Below are positions 51,869 through 60,942 of a stretch of DNA of 64,000 bases, piece by piece (position 1 is the first letter of the stretch; each line of letters starts with the position of its first letter). Under the pieces are notes generated by a model that made no database searches, was not told the origin of the DNA, and saw only the letters and a list, made by a program, of their open reading frames with translations. Location: contig JACQBG010000024.1 of NCBI GenBank assembly GCA_016194585.1, positions 34,606 through 98,605 on the forward strand, written 5' to 3'. The position numbers were made by a program, and so were the translations under genes. Source of the stretch: Gemmatimonadota bacterium. GTDB taxonomy: Bacteria > Gemmatimonadota > Gemmatimonadetes > Gemmatimonadales > Gemmatimonadaceae.

Positions 51869-54408
51869 CGGCGTTCGGCACGATCGCCCGGCTCGCCTGG
51901 CGCGAGAGCCGCACGGCGCGGCGGCGGCTGCTGCTCTACATGTCGTCGATCTCGCTCGGCGTGGCCGCGCTCGTGGCGATCGATTCGTTCGCGAACAACG
52001 TGCAGACGTCGATCCGTGAGCAGTCGCGCAGCATCCTCGGCGGCGACGTGATGTTCTCGTCGAACGCGAAGTTCCCGGCACCGCTCGACCAGGCGCTCGA
52101 TTCGATCGCGGCGCTGGGGAACCCGGTGGCGCGGGTCGTGACGTTCGGCTCGATGGCGCTCGTGCCGCGCAGCGGGGGCACGCGTCTCGTGCAGGTGAAG
52201 GGGATCTCGGCGAACTGGCCGCTGTACGGCGACATCGTGACGGAACCCGAAGGGGTGTGGACGCTGCTCGACAAAGGCGCGTTCGCCGTGGTCGACCCAG
52301 GGCTCCTCATCTCGCTCGACGCGCGCGTCGGCGACACGCTGAGCATCGGCTACGCGAAATTCCGCATCCTCGGCACGATCACGAGTGTGCCCGGCGACCC
52401 GGGCGTGGCGGCGGCGATCGGCCCGCGCGTGTACATCCCGTCGCGCTTCCTCCCCGAGACGCAGTTGCTCGGATTCGGCAGCCGCGCGAGCTACGAGGCG
52501 ACGGTTCGCCTCCCTCCCAAGACGGTGAGCGCGAAGTGGGTGGCGCCGCTGCGGCCGCGCTTCCAGAAGGAGAACGTGCGCGTCGTCACGGTGACGCAGC
52601 GCGAGCAGAGCCTCACCGAGGACATCGGGCGGCTCGCCGACTTCCTCGGCATCGTCGGACTGATCGCGCTGCTGCTCGGCGGCATCGGCGTGGCGAGTGG
52701 CGTGAACGCGTTCGTGTCGCGCAAGATCGACACCGTGGCGGTGCTGCGCTGCCTCGGCGCGACGAGCGCGCAGGTGCTCGCGATCTACGTGTTGCAGGCG
52801 GCCGCGATGGGGCTCGTCGGCGCGGCGATCGGCACGGCGCTCGGCGTCGGCATCCAGTTCGTGCTGCCGCTCGCGATCAAGGATTTCCTGCCGATCGACG
52901 TGCGCGTGGCGCTCGACCTGCCGGCGATCGCGCTCGGGCTCGGCATCGGCGTGTGGGTGGCGCTCGTGTTCGCGCTGCGGCCGCTGCTCGTCGTGCGGCG
53001 GGTCTCGCCGCTGCAGGCGTTGCGGCGCGACGCCGAGGCGCTCGAGCGCCAGCGGCTGCGCGACGTGCCCTCGCACCTCGTGAACCTCGCGCTGCTCGCC
53101 AGCGTGCTGCTGCTCGCCATCCAGCGCGCCGGGTCGTTCCCGCGGGGCGTCGCGTTCGCCGGGGGGATCGGCGCCTCGATGCTCGTGCTCTGGATGAGCG
53201 CGTCGGGACTCTCGTGGCTCGCCCGGCGCGTCGTGACGGCCCGCTTCCCGTACGTCGTGCGGCAGGGGGTCGCCAACCTCTATCGCCCCGCCAACCAGAC
53301 GCGGTCGGTGGTGCTCGCCCTCGGGTTCGGCGCGTTCCTCGTGAGCACGCTGTACATCGTGCAGGCGAACCTGCTGCGGCAATTCGACGTCACCGCCGAG
53401 AAGTCGAAGGGGAACCTGATCCTGTTCGACATTCAGGAGGACCAGCGGCCGGGGGTGGACTCCATCCTGCGCGCCGCGGGGCAGACCGCGCTCGGCTACG
53501 CGCCGATCGTCACGATGAAGATCGCAGCGATCAACGGGCGGACGCCGGTGGAGTGGGCGTCGACGCACGGGCTCCCGCCCAACCACTGGTCGCTGCGGCG
53601 CGAGTTCCGTTCCACGTATCGCGACACGATGGTCGCCACGGAGAAGCTGGTGGCCGGGCGCTGGTTCGGCCACGCGACGCTCCCCGATTCGCTCAGCGAG
53701 CTCTCGCTCGAGCAGGACATCGCCACCCAGCTGAAGGTCGGCGTGGGGAGCGTCATCACGTGGGACGTGCAGGGCGTGCGCGTGAGTTCGCGCATCACGA
53801 GCCTTCGCGAGGTGAACTGGGGGCGGTTCGAGCCGAACTTCTTCGCGGTGTTCGAGCCGAAGGCGCTCGTGCGGGCACCGAAGCAGTTCGCCACCGTGGC
53901 GAACGTGGCCGCCGACACGACGATCGCGCGCATCCAGCGCGCGACGGTGACCCGGTATCCCAACGTCTCGAGCCTCGACCTCTCGCTCGTGCGGCGCACC
54001 CTGGCGCAGATCGTGTCGAAGGTGGCGATGGCGGTGCGCTTCCTCACCCTGTTCAGCCTCGCCATGGGGATCCCCGTGCTGTTCAGCGCGGTGGCGGCGA
54101 CGCGCCGCGACCGGCTGCGCGAGGGGGTGCTGCTGAAGACGCTCGGCGCGACGCGTGCCCAGATCGGACGGATCCTGCTCGCCGAGTACCTGCTGCTCGG
54201 CACGCTCGGCGCGCTCGCCGGGATGGTGCTCTCGTTCGGTGGCGCGTGGACGATCGTGACGTTCGTGTTCGACGGCACGTTCCAGCCCGCGGTGTTGCCG
54301 GCGGCGCTGATCGCGCTGACGATGATGGCGCTCGCCGTGGGGATCGGATTCCTGACGGGGCGCGATGTGTTCCGCGAGACGCCGATGGCCGCGCTGCGCG
54401 AGGCGTGA
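51865..54408 (+). CDS. ybbP-like: FtsX-like ABC permease (YbbP-like)
   Basis: The 847-residue protein has the YbbP plan: one N-terminal helix (RRRLLLYMSSISLGVAALVAIDSF), a large periplasmic domain, a first FtsX unit of helices (residues 255-400), a second periplasmic domain after helices near 415-450 and 475-510, and a final FtsX unit (MAVRFLTLFSLAMGIPVLFSAV to the end). It forms the exporter or mechanotransmission complex with the ATPase. The adjacent TesA-like esterase suggests a role in lipid or ester handling in the envelope; that is inference. Confidence 0.92.
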   Translation: MTAFGTIARLAWRESRTARRRLLLYMSSISLGVAALVAIDSFANNVQTSIREQSRSILGGDVMFSSNAKFPAPLDQALDSIAALGNPVARVVTFGSMALVPRSGGTRLVQVKGISANWPLYGDIVTEPEGVWTLLDKGAFAVVDPGLLISLDARVGDTLSIGYAKFRILGTITSVPGDPGVAAAIGPRVYIPSRFLPETQLLGFGSRASYEATVRLPPKTVSAKWVAPLRPRFQKENVRVVTVTQREQSLTEDIGRLADFLGIVGLIALLLGGIGVASGVNAFVSRKIDTVAVLRCLGATSAQVLAIYVLQAAAMGLVGAAIGTALGVGIQFVLPLAIKDFLPIDVRVALDLPAIALGLGIGVWVALVFALRPLLVVRRVSPLQALRRDAEALERQRLRDVPSHLVNLALLASVLLLAIQRAGSFPRGVAFAGGIGASMLVLWMSASGLSWLARRVVTARFPYVVRQGVANLYRPANQTRSVVLALGFGAFLVSTLYIVQANLLRQFDVTAEKSKGNLILFDIQEDQRPGVDSILRAAGQTALGYAPIVTMKIAAINGRTPVEWASTHGLPPNHWSLRREFRSTYRDTMVATEKLVAGRWFGHATLPDSLSELSLEQDIATQLKVGVGSVITWDVQGVRVSSRITSLREVNWGRFEPNFFAVFEPKALVRAPKQFATVANVAADTTIARIQRATVTRYPNVSSLDLSLVRRTLAQIVSKVAMAVRFLTLFSLAMGIPVLFSAVAATRRDRLREGVLLKTLGATRAQIGRILLAEYLLLGTLGALAGMVLSFGGAWTIVTFVFDGTFQPAVLPAALIALTMMALAVGIGFLTGRDVFRETPMAALREA

Positions 54409-54420
54409 CGAGGCGCGCCC

Positions 54421-54447
54421 GGGCGGCCCGGGCGGCCCGGGCGGCCC
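54421..54447. repeat. Three tandem copies of a 9-bp GC unit
   Basis: GGGCGGCCC is repeated three times between two convergent genes. The array can fold on itself and may act as a terminator for both. Confidence 0.7.
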
Positions 54448-54454
54448 GGGCGCG

Positions 54455-57058
54455 CTACTGCACGCGCACGATGGCGAGGCGCACGGTGGGCGGCGGATCG
54501 CCGCCGACGATCGTCTTGAGTTCGATCAACTGTCGCGGCACGGCGGTACCCGAGAGATCGAACAGCGCGAACGAGCCGCTCGAGAGGTTGAGCGACGTGA
54601 GGAAGTTGCCGAACGACGTCGTGTGCACGGTCCACGGATCGCTCGACGGATACAGCTGGTTCCCCGTGTTCGGGTTCACGCACGGCCCGAGGTCGGAGCA
54701 CATCCCGAGCCACATGTTGGGGAGGTTGTAGCCCGGGAAGGCGAGCCGCGTGTCGGCCGGCGTGAAACCCGGCACATCGTCGAGGTACATCGCGAGCGAC
54801 CACTCGCCGAGCGACTCCTCCCACGGCCGTCCCGTGCTGCGCTCGAAGTTCGCGACGCCGGTGCTCGTGCTCGTCGTCCAATCCTTGTAGAACTGGCTCT
54901 CGGGCGCGCCGAATTGGTCGGCCGACCAGCGCTCCATCGCCCACGAGGTGGCGTAGAACGTCTGGTCGCCCGCGAACGTCCGGCCGAGCGGCGACACGTA
55001 TTCGGTCTGGCCGGCGAACGTGTAGAGCGCGTCGAAGTGGCGCAGCATGAGGAGCGGACGGTCGAGGCAGGGACCGGGCGTCGTGTAGCGCAGGTCGCAG
55101 GCGAGCGTCGCGGCGTACGTGGCGTCGGAGCGCTGCGGCGTCTTGTAGAACGCGGCGCGCGCGTAGAGTTCCTCGACGCCGCGGGCCATCCCCTCCTCCC
55201 ACGAATACTCCTCGAGCGGAAGTCCGCGCGAGAGGCGCTCGCCATAGGCGGTGATGTGCTTCACCTCGTGGATCACCGTCCCGCGCATCAGCCGCAGCCA
55301 TGCGGCGCGCCCGTTGGCCGACGTGTACCCCGGCGCCGCGCTCGTCGGCACGACGGCGTAGAAGTACTCGCCGACGTTGCTCGACGGTTGCTGCGACACC
55401 GGCGAGAAGTCGCAGCTCACCACGAAGCCCAGCACCGTGCCCGACTGCATGGCGTTGACCTTCGGCGAGAACAGCATGACGACCTTGCCGGTGCCGCTCA
55501 GCTGCGCGTCCATGGCCAGCGGGTTGCCGAAATCGCCGGTGAGGATCGGCCACATCACCGTGTCGAACTCCTGCCCGATGCTGGCGTAGGTGCTGTCCAT
55601 CTGCCCGGCGAGGGTGGGGGCTCCGTTGTACGTCGACGCCGTGTCCTCGAGGATGAGCGCGTGCTGGCCGACGTACGCCGTGCGCGCGCCGACCGGCACG
55701 CTCGACTGGCAGAAGTTCCCGGCGTCGAGGTTCGGCACCTTGAGCTGCGTGATGGCGCCGAGCGTGCCCATGGCCGACGCGGTGCGCGCGAGCGCGAGTC
55801 GTGGCCGCGCGGCCGCCGCGGCGCGGATCGCCGCGGCGTTGGCGCGCAGGTTCTCGAGGTTGCGGCGCTGGATCTCGGCGTGCGCCATGTCGTGCAGCCG
55901 CAGCCGGCGCAGGAGTTCGGCGTCGTCGAACGCGCCGCCACCGATGCGCGGCACGGCGACGTTCCAGCGCGCGCGCGGCGGCGCCTCCGCGACGACGCTC
56001 GCCGAGGCGGCGGTCGCCGGCACGGCGCCGCGCACCTGGAACTGCACGGGCGCCGACGTGGACGGCGTGACGCTCTGCCGGCCGGCATTGTACACGCTCA
56101 CGACGTACCGTCCCGCCGGCGCGACGATCTCGTTGCACCGCACTTCGGCCGCGTTCGTGACGATCACGCTCTGTCCCGGTAGCAGCGTGCGCTGGTTGGC
56201 GGCCTGCAACGTCGTCGCGGTGGCGCCGACGAGCCCGTTCGCCGTCACCTGCAGGTACACGCCGTGCGTGGGCTCGCAGGGGAAGCCGCTCGTCGGCAAC
56301 GTGACGCTGAGCGACGTCATCGACGCGGCGGTGACCGTCGCGGCGACGCCGTCGACGACGACGGCGTTGCCCGACGTCGTGGGCGCGAAGTTGTTCCCCG
56401 TGAGCACGTACGACGCGCCCGGGCGCAAGAGCGACGCCGGCGCGATGGCCGTGACCGTCGGCGCGTTCGCGTTCGGCGTCGCCCGCACCGTGACGACCGC
56501 CGTCGCGAGCTGCCCGTCGAGCGACGCACGGATGGTGGTCGTGCCCACGGCCAGCGGCGTGACGAGCCCGAGCGCGTTCACCGACGCGATGAGGGGCGCC
56601 GTGGATTGCCAGAAGATCGTCGGATTCTGGATGACGTTCCCGGCGCTGTCCTTCACCGTCGCGAAGAGCTGCACGGAGCCGCCGGGGAGGAACACGGTCG
56701 CGGTGTCGCGCGCGAACACGATGGACGCCGCCTTCGGATTCACGACGACGATCGACCCGTCGGTGCTGACGGTGCCGGAGGAGGCGCGGATCACGGCGGT
56801 GCCCGCCTGCAACCCGGTGATGACGCCGTTGGCGTCGACGCTCGCGATCGTCGGCGAGATCGCCGTCCACGTGAGGACCTGGTCGGTGACGACGGTGCCG
56901 GCCGCGTCGCGCAGGACGGCCGTGGCCTGCGCCGTCTGGCCGACGACGACCTGCGGCGCCGACACGGTCACCGTGATCGACCTCACGGGGTTCGTCCGCA
57001 CCGGGTCGCCCTTCCCGGAGCAGGCCACCACGAAGGCGATCCACCAGAAGCGTTTCAC
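54455..57058 (-). CDS. BIG2/IPT-domain lipoprotein with putative zinc metallopeptidase domain
   Basis: The 867-residue protein has a short lipoprotein signal (WWIAFVVACSGKG), two BIG2 domains (residues 25-195; TPTIAS/ALITAS-type strands VDANGVITGLQAGTAVIRA and VNALGLVTPLAVGTTTIRA), an IPT/TIG domain near 200-270, a helical linker and a C-terminal domain with H597-E-V-K-H601 and a downstream WEEGMARGVEEL. HExxH plus the later Glu is the gluzincin zinc site; the fold resembles M30 (hyicolysin-like) peptidases. It is probably a surface protease. It is convergent with the YbbP-like gene. Confidence 0.82.
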   Translation of the reverse strand: MKRFWWIAFVVACSGKGDPVRTNPVRSITVTVSAPQVVVGQTAQATAVLRDAAGTVVTDQVLTWTAISPTIASVDANGVITGLQAGTAVIRASSGTVSTDGSIVVVNPKAASIVFARDTATVFLPGGSVQLFATVKDSAGNVIQNPTIFWQSTAPLIASVNALGLVTPLAVGTTTIRASLDGQLATAVVTVRATPNANAPTVTAIAPASLLRPGASYVLTGNNFAPTTSGNAVVVDGVAATVTAASMTSLSVTLPTSGFPCEPTHGVYLQVTANGLVGATATTLQAANQRTLLPGQSVIVTNAAEVRCNEIVAPAGRYVVSVYNAGRQSVTPSTSAPVQFQVRGAVPATAASASVVAEAPPRARWNVAVPRIGGGAFDDAELLRRLRLHDMAHAEIQRRNLENLRANAAAIRAAAAARPRLALARTASAMGTLGAITQLKVPNLDAGNFCQSSVPVGARTAYVGQHALILEDTASTYNGAPTLAGQMDSTYASIGQEFDTVMWPILTGDFGNPLAMDAQLSGTGKVVMLFSPKVNAMQSGTVLGFVVSCDFSPVSQQPSSNVGEYFYAVVPTSAAPGYTSANGRAAWLRLMRGTVIHEVKHITAYGERLSRGLPLEEYSWEEGMARGVEELYARAAFYKTPQRSDATYAATLACDLRYTTPGPCLDRPLLMLRHFDALYTFAGQTEYVSPLGRTFAGDQTFYATSWAMERWSADQFGAPESQFYKDWTTSTSTGVANFERSTGRPWEESLGEWSLAMYLDDVPGFTPADTRLAFPGYNLPNMWLGMCSDLGPCVNPNTGNQLYPSSDPWTVHTTSFGNFLTSLNLSSGSFALFDLSGTAVPRQLIELKTIVGGDPPPTVRLAIVRVQ

Positions 57059-57107
57059 GTTACAAGGATACCGTGACGACGGGGGAAATACACCCGGGCG
57101 CCGAGGG

Positions 57108-57518
57108 TCAGTTCGAGGAGCCCTGCCACTCGCCGGCGGCGAGCGTGAAGCGCGGGATCGCGGCGTCGAACCGCGTCGAGTCGGCGCGCACGAACCGGTA
57201 CTCCCCTTCCATGTGGCCGTTCGCCGACTTGAGCACGCAGAAGCTCTGGTACTCGTGCACGGCGCCGGGGATCAGCAGCGGCTGCTCGCCCACCACGCCG
57301 TCGCCGGCGACTTCCGTGTCCTCGCCGATCGAGTCGTGGATGCGCCAGCGGCGCGAGAGCAACTGCACGCTCTGGCCGCTGACGTTCTCGATGCGCACGA
57401 AGTACGCGAACACGAACTGCTGCTGCTCCGGGATCGACTGTTCCGGGAGGAACACGGGACGGACGGTCACGCGGATGCCGTCGGTCAGTCGATAGAAGAA
57501 GGGCGAGTTCGCGGGCAC
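57108..57518 (-). CDS. apaG: ApaG-domain protein
   Basis: The 136-residue protein is a full ApaG domain, an Ig-like fold (RVTVRPVFLPEQSIPEQQQFVFAYFVRIENVSG, then WRIHDSIGEDTEVAGDGVVGEQPLL and EYQSFCVLKSANGHMEGEYRF). ApaG is linked to cobalt/magnesium tolerance and Ap4A in enterobacteria, but the mechanism is not settled. GTG 57518 gives a length close to the family's usual 125. The longer frame upstream to 58820 is a shadow of the nucleotidyltransferase gene. Confidence 0.9.
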   Translation of the reverse strand: MPANSPFFYRLTDGIRVTVRPVFLPEQSIPEQQQFVFAYFVRIENVSGQSVQLLSRRWRIHDSIGEDTEVAGDGVVGEQPLLIPGAVHEYQSFCVLKSANGHMEGEYRFVRADSTRFDAAIPRFTLAAGEWQGSSN

Positions 57519-57658
57519 GGAGCGGATGGCGTCGGGCGGTCGGGGAACGGGTCGCCCGCGGGACCGGATCGCGACGCGGGCATGGTTGGAAGATACAGCC
57601 GCACGGGCGGATCGTTCAACGTCCGCGCCGGCCGGCGAGGCCCGGGGCCGGCGGCGAC

Positions 57659-58807
57659 CTAGCGCGGCGTGCCGCTCCCAGGGTTGATGCGCATCGACCC
57701 GGGGAGCGCGTCGAGGAGCGGCTTGAGGTCGCCCGCCCGCTCGATCGTCGTCACGAAGGTCAGCCCCGGGAGCGTGACGATGAGCAGGCGCGAGACACCG
57801 AACGCCACCACCGCGCCCTCCTCGGCATGCACGACGTTGCTCGCCGCGTCGAGGAACTGCACAGCGCCGAGGGCGCCGTTGCCGTCGTCGTCGAGCTCGC
57901 GGGCGCGGCGGAGACTGGCCCACGTGCCGACGTCGTCCCAGCCGAACTCGCAGGGCAGCACGAGCAGCCGCTCCGTGCGCTCGAGCAGGCCGCGCTCGAT
58001 GCCGACGGAGCGGATCATCCCGACGAACGCCGGGAGGTTGCCGGCGGTGAGCGCCGGGAGCCCCGGCGCGATCTCGACGGTGCAGGCCGCGAGTTCGGCG
58101 AGCAGCTGCTTCGCGGTGCCGAGCACGATGCCGGAATGCCAGAACGCGCCATCGTCGGCGAGCGCGCTCGCCTCTCGCTCGGCGGGCTTCTCGACGAACG
58201 AGGCCACGGGGAGCGCGCCCGCCGCCACGAACGGCGCGCCCGCATCGAGCACGGCGCCCGGCAGGAGGTACCCGAACTGCGATTCGGGTCGCGTCGGCCG
58301 CACGCCCAGCGCGACGAGCGCGCCGTCGTTGACGGCGATGGACGCGGCCCGGCGCACCGCTTCCCTGAACTCCCCGGGGAAGGAGACCGCGAGGTCGCCG
58401 TGCATGGCGCAGAGCATGGTCTCCGGACCGGCACGGCGCGCGACCTCCTGCGCGGCCCACGCCATCGCCGCGGCCGTCCCGAGCGGGCGCGGCTCGACGA
58501 GGATGTTCTCCTCCGGCACATCCCGGACGACGGTGCGGATCGCCGGCGCGATGTCGCGGCTCGTCGCCACGAGCACGCGCTCCGGTGGGATGAGCGGCTG
58601 CAGCCGGCCGACGGAATCGGCGAGCAGCGGGTTGCCGCTCACCAGCGAGAGCAGCGGCTTGGGCCGCGCCGGCGTGCTCAGCGGCCAGAAGCGCGATCCG
58701 ATGCCGCCGGCGAACACCACCGCCCACATCGACTCCGCCGTAGCGGCGTCGCCGAGTGGCGCGGACTGCGCGACCGGGAGCGTCCCGGCAGAGGATTCGT
58801 GGGGCAT
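57659..58807 (-). CDS. Mannose-1-phosphate guanylyltransferase
   Basis: The 382-residue protein makes GDP-mannose from mannose-1-phosphate and GTP, for glycan synthesis. The nucleotide-binding motif is WAVVFAGGIGSRFWPLSTPARPKPLL, with FVEKPAE, FWHSGIVLGT and FGWDDVGTW further on, as in the ManC/RfbM N-terminal domain. The isomerase domain of bifunctional enzymes is absent. Start: ATG 58807 is read here; ATG 58729 (MWAVVFAGG) is a plausible internal alternative. The PMT-type glycosyltransferase at 42361 is a possible downstream user of mannose. Confidence 0.9.
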   Translation of the reverse strand: MPHESSAGTLPVAQSAPLGDAATAESMWAVVFAGGIGSRFWPLSTPARPKPLLSLVSGNPLLADSVGRLQPLIPPERVLVATSRDIAPAIRTVVRDVPEENILVEPRPLGTAAAMAWAAQEVARRAGPETMLCAMHGDLAVSFPGEFREAVRRAASIAVNDGALVALGVRPTRPESQFGYLLPGAVLDAGAPFVAAGALPVASFVEKPAEREASALADDGAFWHSGIVLGTAKQLLAELAACTVEIAPGLPALTAGNLPAFVGMIRSVGIERGLLERTERLLVLPCEFGWDDVGTWASLRRARELDDDGNGALGAVQFLDAASNVVHAEEGAVVAFGVSRLLIVTLPGLTFVTTIERAGDLKPLLDALPGSMRINPGSGTPR

Positions 58808-58815
58808 CGGGCGGT

Positions 58816-58828
58816 AACATACTATGTT
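58816..58828. promoter_or_regulatory. AT-rich dyad between divergent genes
   Basis: AACATA and TATGTT are exact reverse complements around one base, in a 27-base gap. TACTAT on the plus strand and TATGTT on the minus strand are possible -10 boxes placed so that both mRNAs would start at or near their start codons. Confidence 0.4.
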
Positions 58829-58834
58829 TCGCCG

Positions 58835-60907
58835 GTGCGCCGCATCGTCACCATCCTCGTGTTCGCGGTCGCGCTGGGCGGCACGGCTGGCGCGCAGGCG
58901 ACGGCGTGCGTCGCGGCGCCGACGGCCCTCGTCCTCGCCGGCGGCGGCGCGAAAGGATTCGCGCACATCGGCGTCATCGAGATGCTCGACAGCCTCGGGC
59001 TCAAGCCGGACTACATCGTGGGCACGAGCGTCGGCGCGATCATGGGCGCGCTGTATGCGAGCGGGTACACCGGGGTGCAGATCGACTCCCTGATGCACGC
59101 GTTCCCGATGGACCGGCTGTTGCGGCGGTACGAACCGTCGGTCTCGGCGTCACTCGGCGTGGTGCGCCCCATCGCCGTGTGGGAGCAGGCGCGGGCCGGC
59201 TACATCCTGCAGAGCGGCGCGGTGCGCGAGGGCGAAGTGAATTCGGTCGTCTCGGCGCTGATGCTGCGGGGCAATCTGCTCGCGCGCGGCTCGTTCGACT
59301 CGCTCCCCATCCCCTTCCGCGCCATCGCCGCCGACCTCGCCACGCGGAGCACGGTGGTGCTCGGCAGCGGCGACCTCGGACGCGCCGTGCGCTCGAGCGC
59401 GTCGCTCCCGGTGATCTTCCGCCCGGTGCGATATCAGGGCGGCTGGCTGTCGGACGGCGGTCTCGCCGACAACGTCCCCGTCGACGCGGCGCGCGCGCTG
59501 GGCGCGAAGCGCCTGTGGGTCTCGCTGCTCCCGTACGGCGGCCCGAACGCGGACGCGCTCGAGGACCCGATGGTGATGTGGCTGAGCCTCACCAGCGCGC
59601 TCTTCCGCGAGGACTCCGTCAAGGCCGGTCCCGGCGACGTGGTGGTGACGAATCCCACGAAGTCGGTGGACAACCTCGATTTCAGTCGCGAGACCGCCGA
59701 CTCGCTGATCGCGATGGGGCGGGCCACCGCGCGCGAGGCGTTCGGCCGCGCGTCGTGTCTCAAGACCGCCGGCCTCGCCCGCAGCATGTCCGTGCCGCGC
59801 GTCGTCGGCGAATTCCAGCTGACGGGCGCCGACTTCGTGGATGCGGGCTCCGTCATCGAGGAGCTCGGACTCAACAGCGCCGGGCCCATCACGCCGACGC
59901 GCCTGCAGGCCGGGTTGCTGAAGCTGGGGCGTTCGGAGAAATTCCGCGCCCTCTGGCTCAACCCGAAAGGCCACGGCGACTCCGTGTCGTTCCGCCTCGA
60001 ACTCGAGACCGCGCCGCAGAAGGCCTTCGGCGTGGGCGTGGCGTTCGACCAGTTCATGTCCGGGCGGCTGTGGGTCGGCGGCGTGAACCGCTCGATCTTC
60101 CACGGCGACGCCGAGGGCGCCGCCATCGCGCGGTTCGGCACGTACGCCCAGGACGCCTCGGCGTTCGTGCGGCGGCGCGCGCTGCTCGGCAACGCGTACT
60201 GGCCCATCACCGTCGCCGCCCAGGTGTCGCACGAGAGCGTGCGGCTCTTCGAGGGCGCGGGCGAGCTGCCGTCGGCCGACGTGCGGCAGGTGGGCGGATT
60301 CTTCGGATTGCGCGAGGACCCGGAACCCGGGCACTGGCAATACGAGGCCGGGTTCGCGGCGCGCCTCTGGCGGGAGCCGGCGCACGACTCGCGCGGCGCC
60401 TTCGGCCTGGAGACGCGGCTGTTCCGCGCCCGCAACGAGTACGAGATGGGCAGCTCGATCGAGGCGACCGTGCTCAACGATTACCAGCGCATCGCGTTCG
60501 ACCTGAGCGCGCTGTGGGGCGACGACGACTGGGACGTCCGCGTGCGAACGCGCGCCGGGTGGGGCAACGAGTTGCCGCTGCAGTACACCTTCCCGCTGGG
60601 CGGACTGGACGGATTCGCCGGCCTCCGGCTCACCGAACTGCGCGGGAGCCAGGAGGCGTTCTCGAGCGTGCTCCTTCGCCGGCGGCTGACCAGCATCGTG
60701 AAATGGCGGCTCGAGGTGATGACCGGCGCGGTCTCGCGTGGCGGCGGGTTGATGCGAAAGGAGGACGGCACGCTCTACGGCCGCGCCCTGACGGGGTTCC
60801 GCGCGGGATTCGAGGCGTCGACCCCGATCGGCCCCATCCGGCTCGAGGAGGGCTTCAGCGACACCGGGGCGCGGGCGATGCTGATGCGCGTCGGCTACTG
60901 GTTCTGA
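58835..60907 (+). CDS. Patatin-like phospholipase with POTRA and C-terminal beta-barrel (PlpD-like, type Vd)
   Basis: The 690-residue protein has a signal peptide, a patatin domain (glycine-rich loop GGGAKGFAHIG, nucleophile S65 in GTSVG, D207 in SDGGLADN), a POTRA-like segment (about residues 320-395) and a C-terminal barrel of roughly 280 residues ending in GYWF. This order is that of PlpD/FplA, the type Vd autotransporters, which place a lipase on the surface. The catalytic Ser-Asp dyad is intact. GTG 58835 is the start with the signal sequence. It diverges closely from the guanylyltransferase gene. Confidence 0.9.
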   Translation: MRRIVTILVFAVALGGTAGAQATACVAAPTALVLAGGGAKGFAHIGVIEMLDSLGLKPDYIVGTSVGAIMGALYASGYTGVQIDSLMHAFPMDRLLRRYEPSVSASLGVVRPIAVWEQARAGYILQSGAVREGEVNSVVSALMLRGNLLARGSFDSLPIPFRAIAADLATRSTVVLGSGDLGRAVRSSASLPVIFRPVRYQGGWLSDGGLADNVPVDAARALGAKRLWVSLLPYGGPNADALEDPMVMWLSLTSALFREDSVKAGPGDVVVTNPTKSVDNLDFSRETADSLIAMGRATAREAFGRASCLKTAGLARSMSVPRVVGEFQLTGADFVDAGSVIEELGLNSAGPITPTRLQAGLLKLGRSEKFRALWLNPKGHGDSVSFRLELETAPQKAFGVGVAFDQFMSGRLWVGGVNRSIFHGDAEGAAIARFGTYAQDASAFVRRRALLGNAYWPITVAAQVSHESVRLFEGAGELPSADVRQVGGFFGLREDPEPGHWQYEAGFAARLWREPAHDSRGAFGLETRLFRARNEYEMGSSIEATVLNDYQRIAFDLSALWGDDDWDVRVRTRAGWGNELPLQYTFPLGGLDGFAGLRLTELRGSQEAFSSVLLRRRLTSIVKWRLEVMTGAVSRGGGLMRKEDGTLYGRALTGFRAGFEASTPIGPIRLEEGFSDTGARAMLMRVGYWF

Positions 60908-60942
60908 GCGCCCCGGACAACATTGGGCGCACGTCGGCCGTT

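Noticed and set aside
51451..53673. 740-residue minus-strand open frame
   Set aside because: It is antisense to the YbbA/YbbP-like genes, with typical shadow composition.
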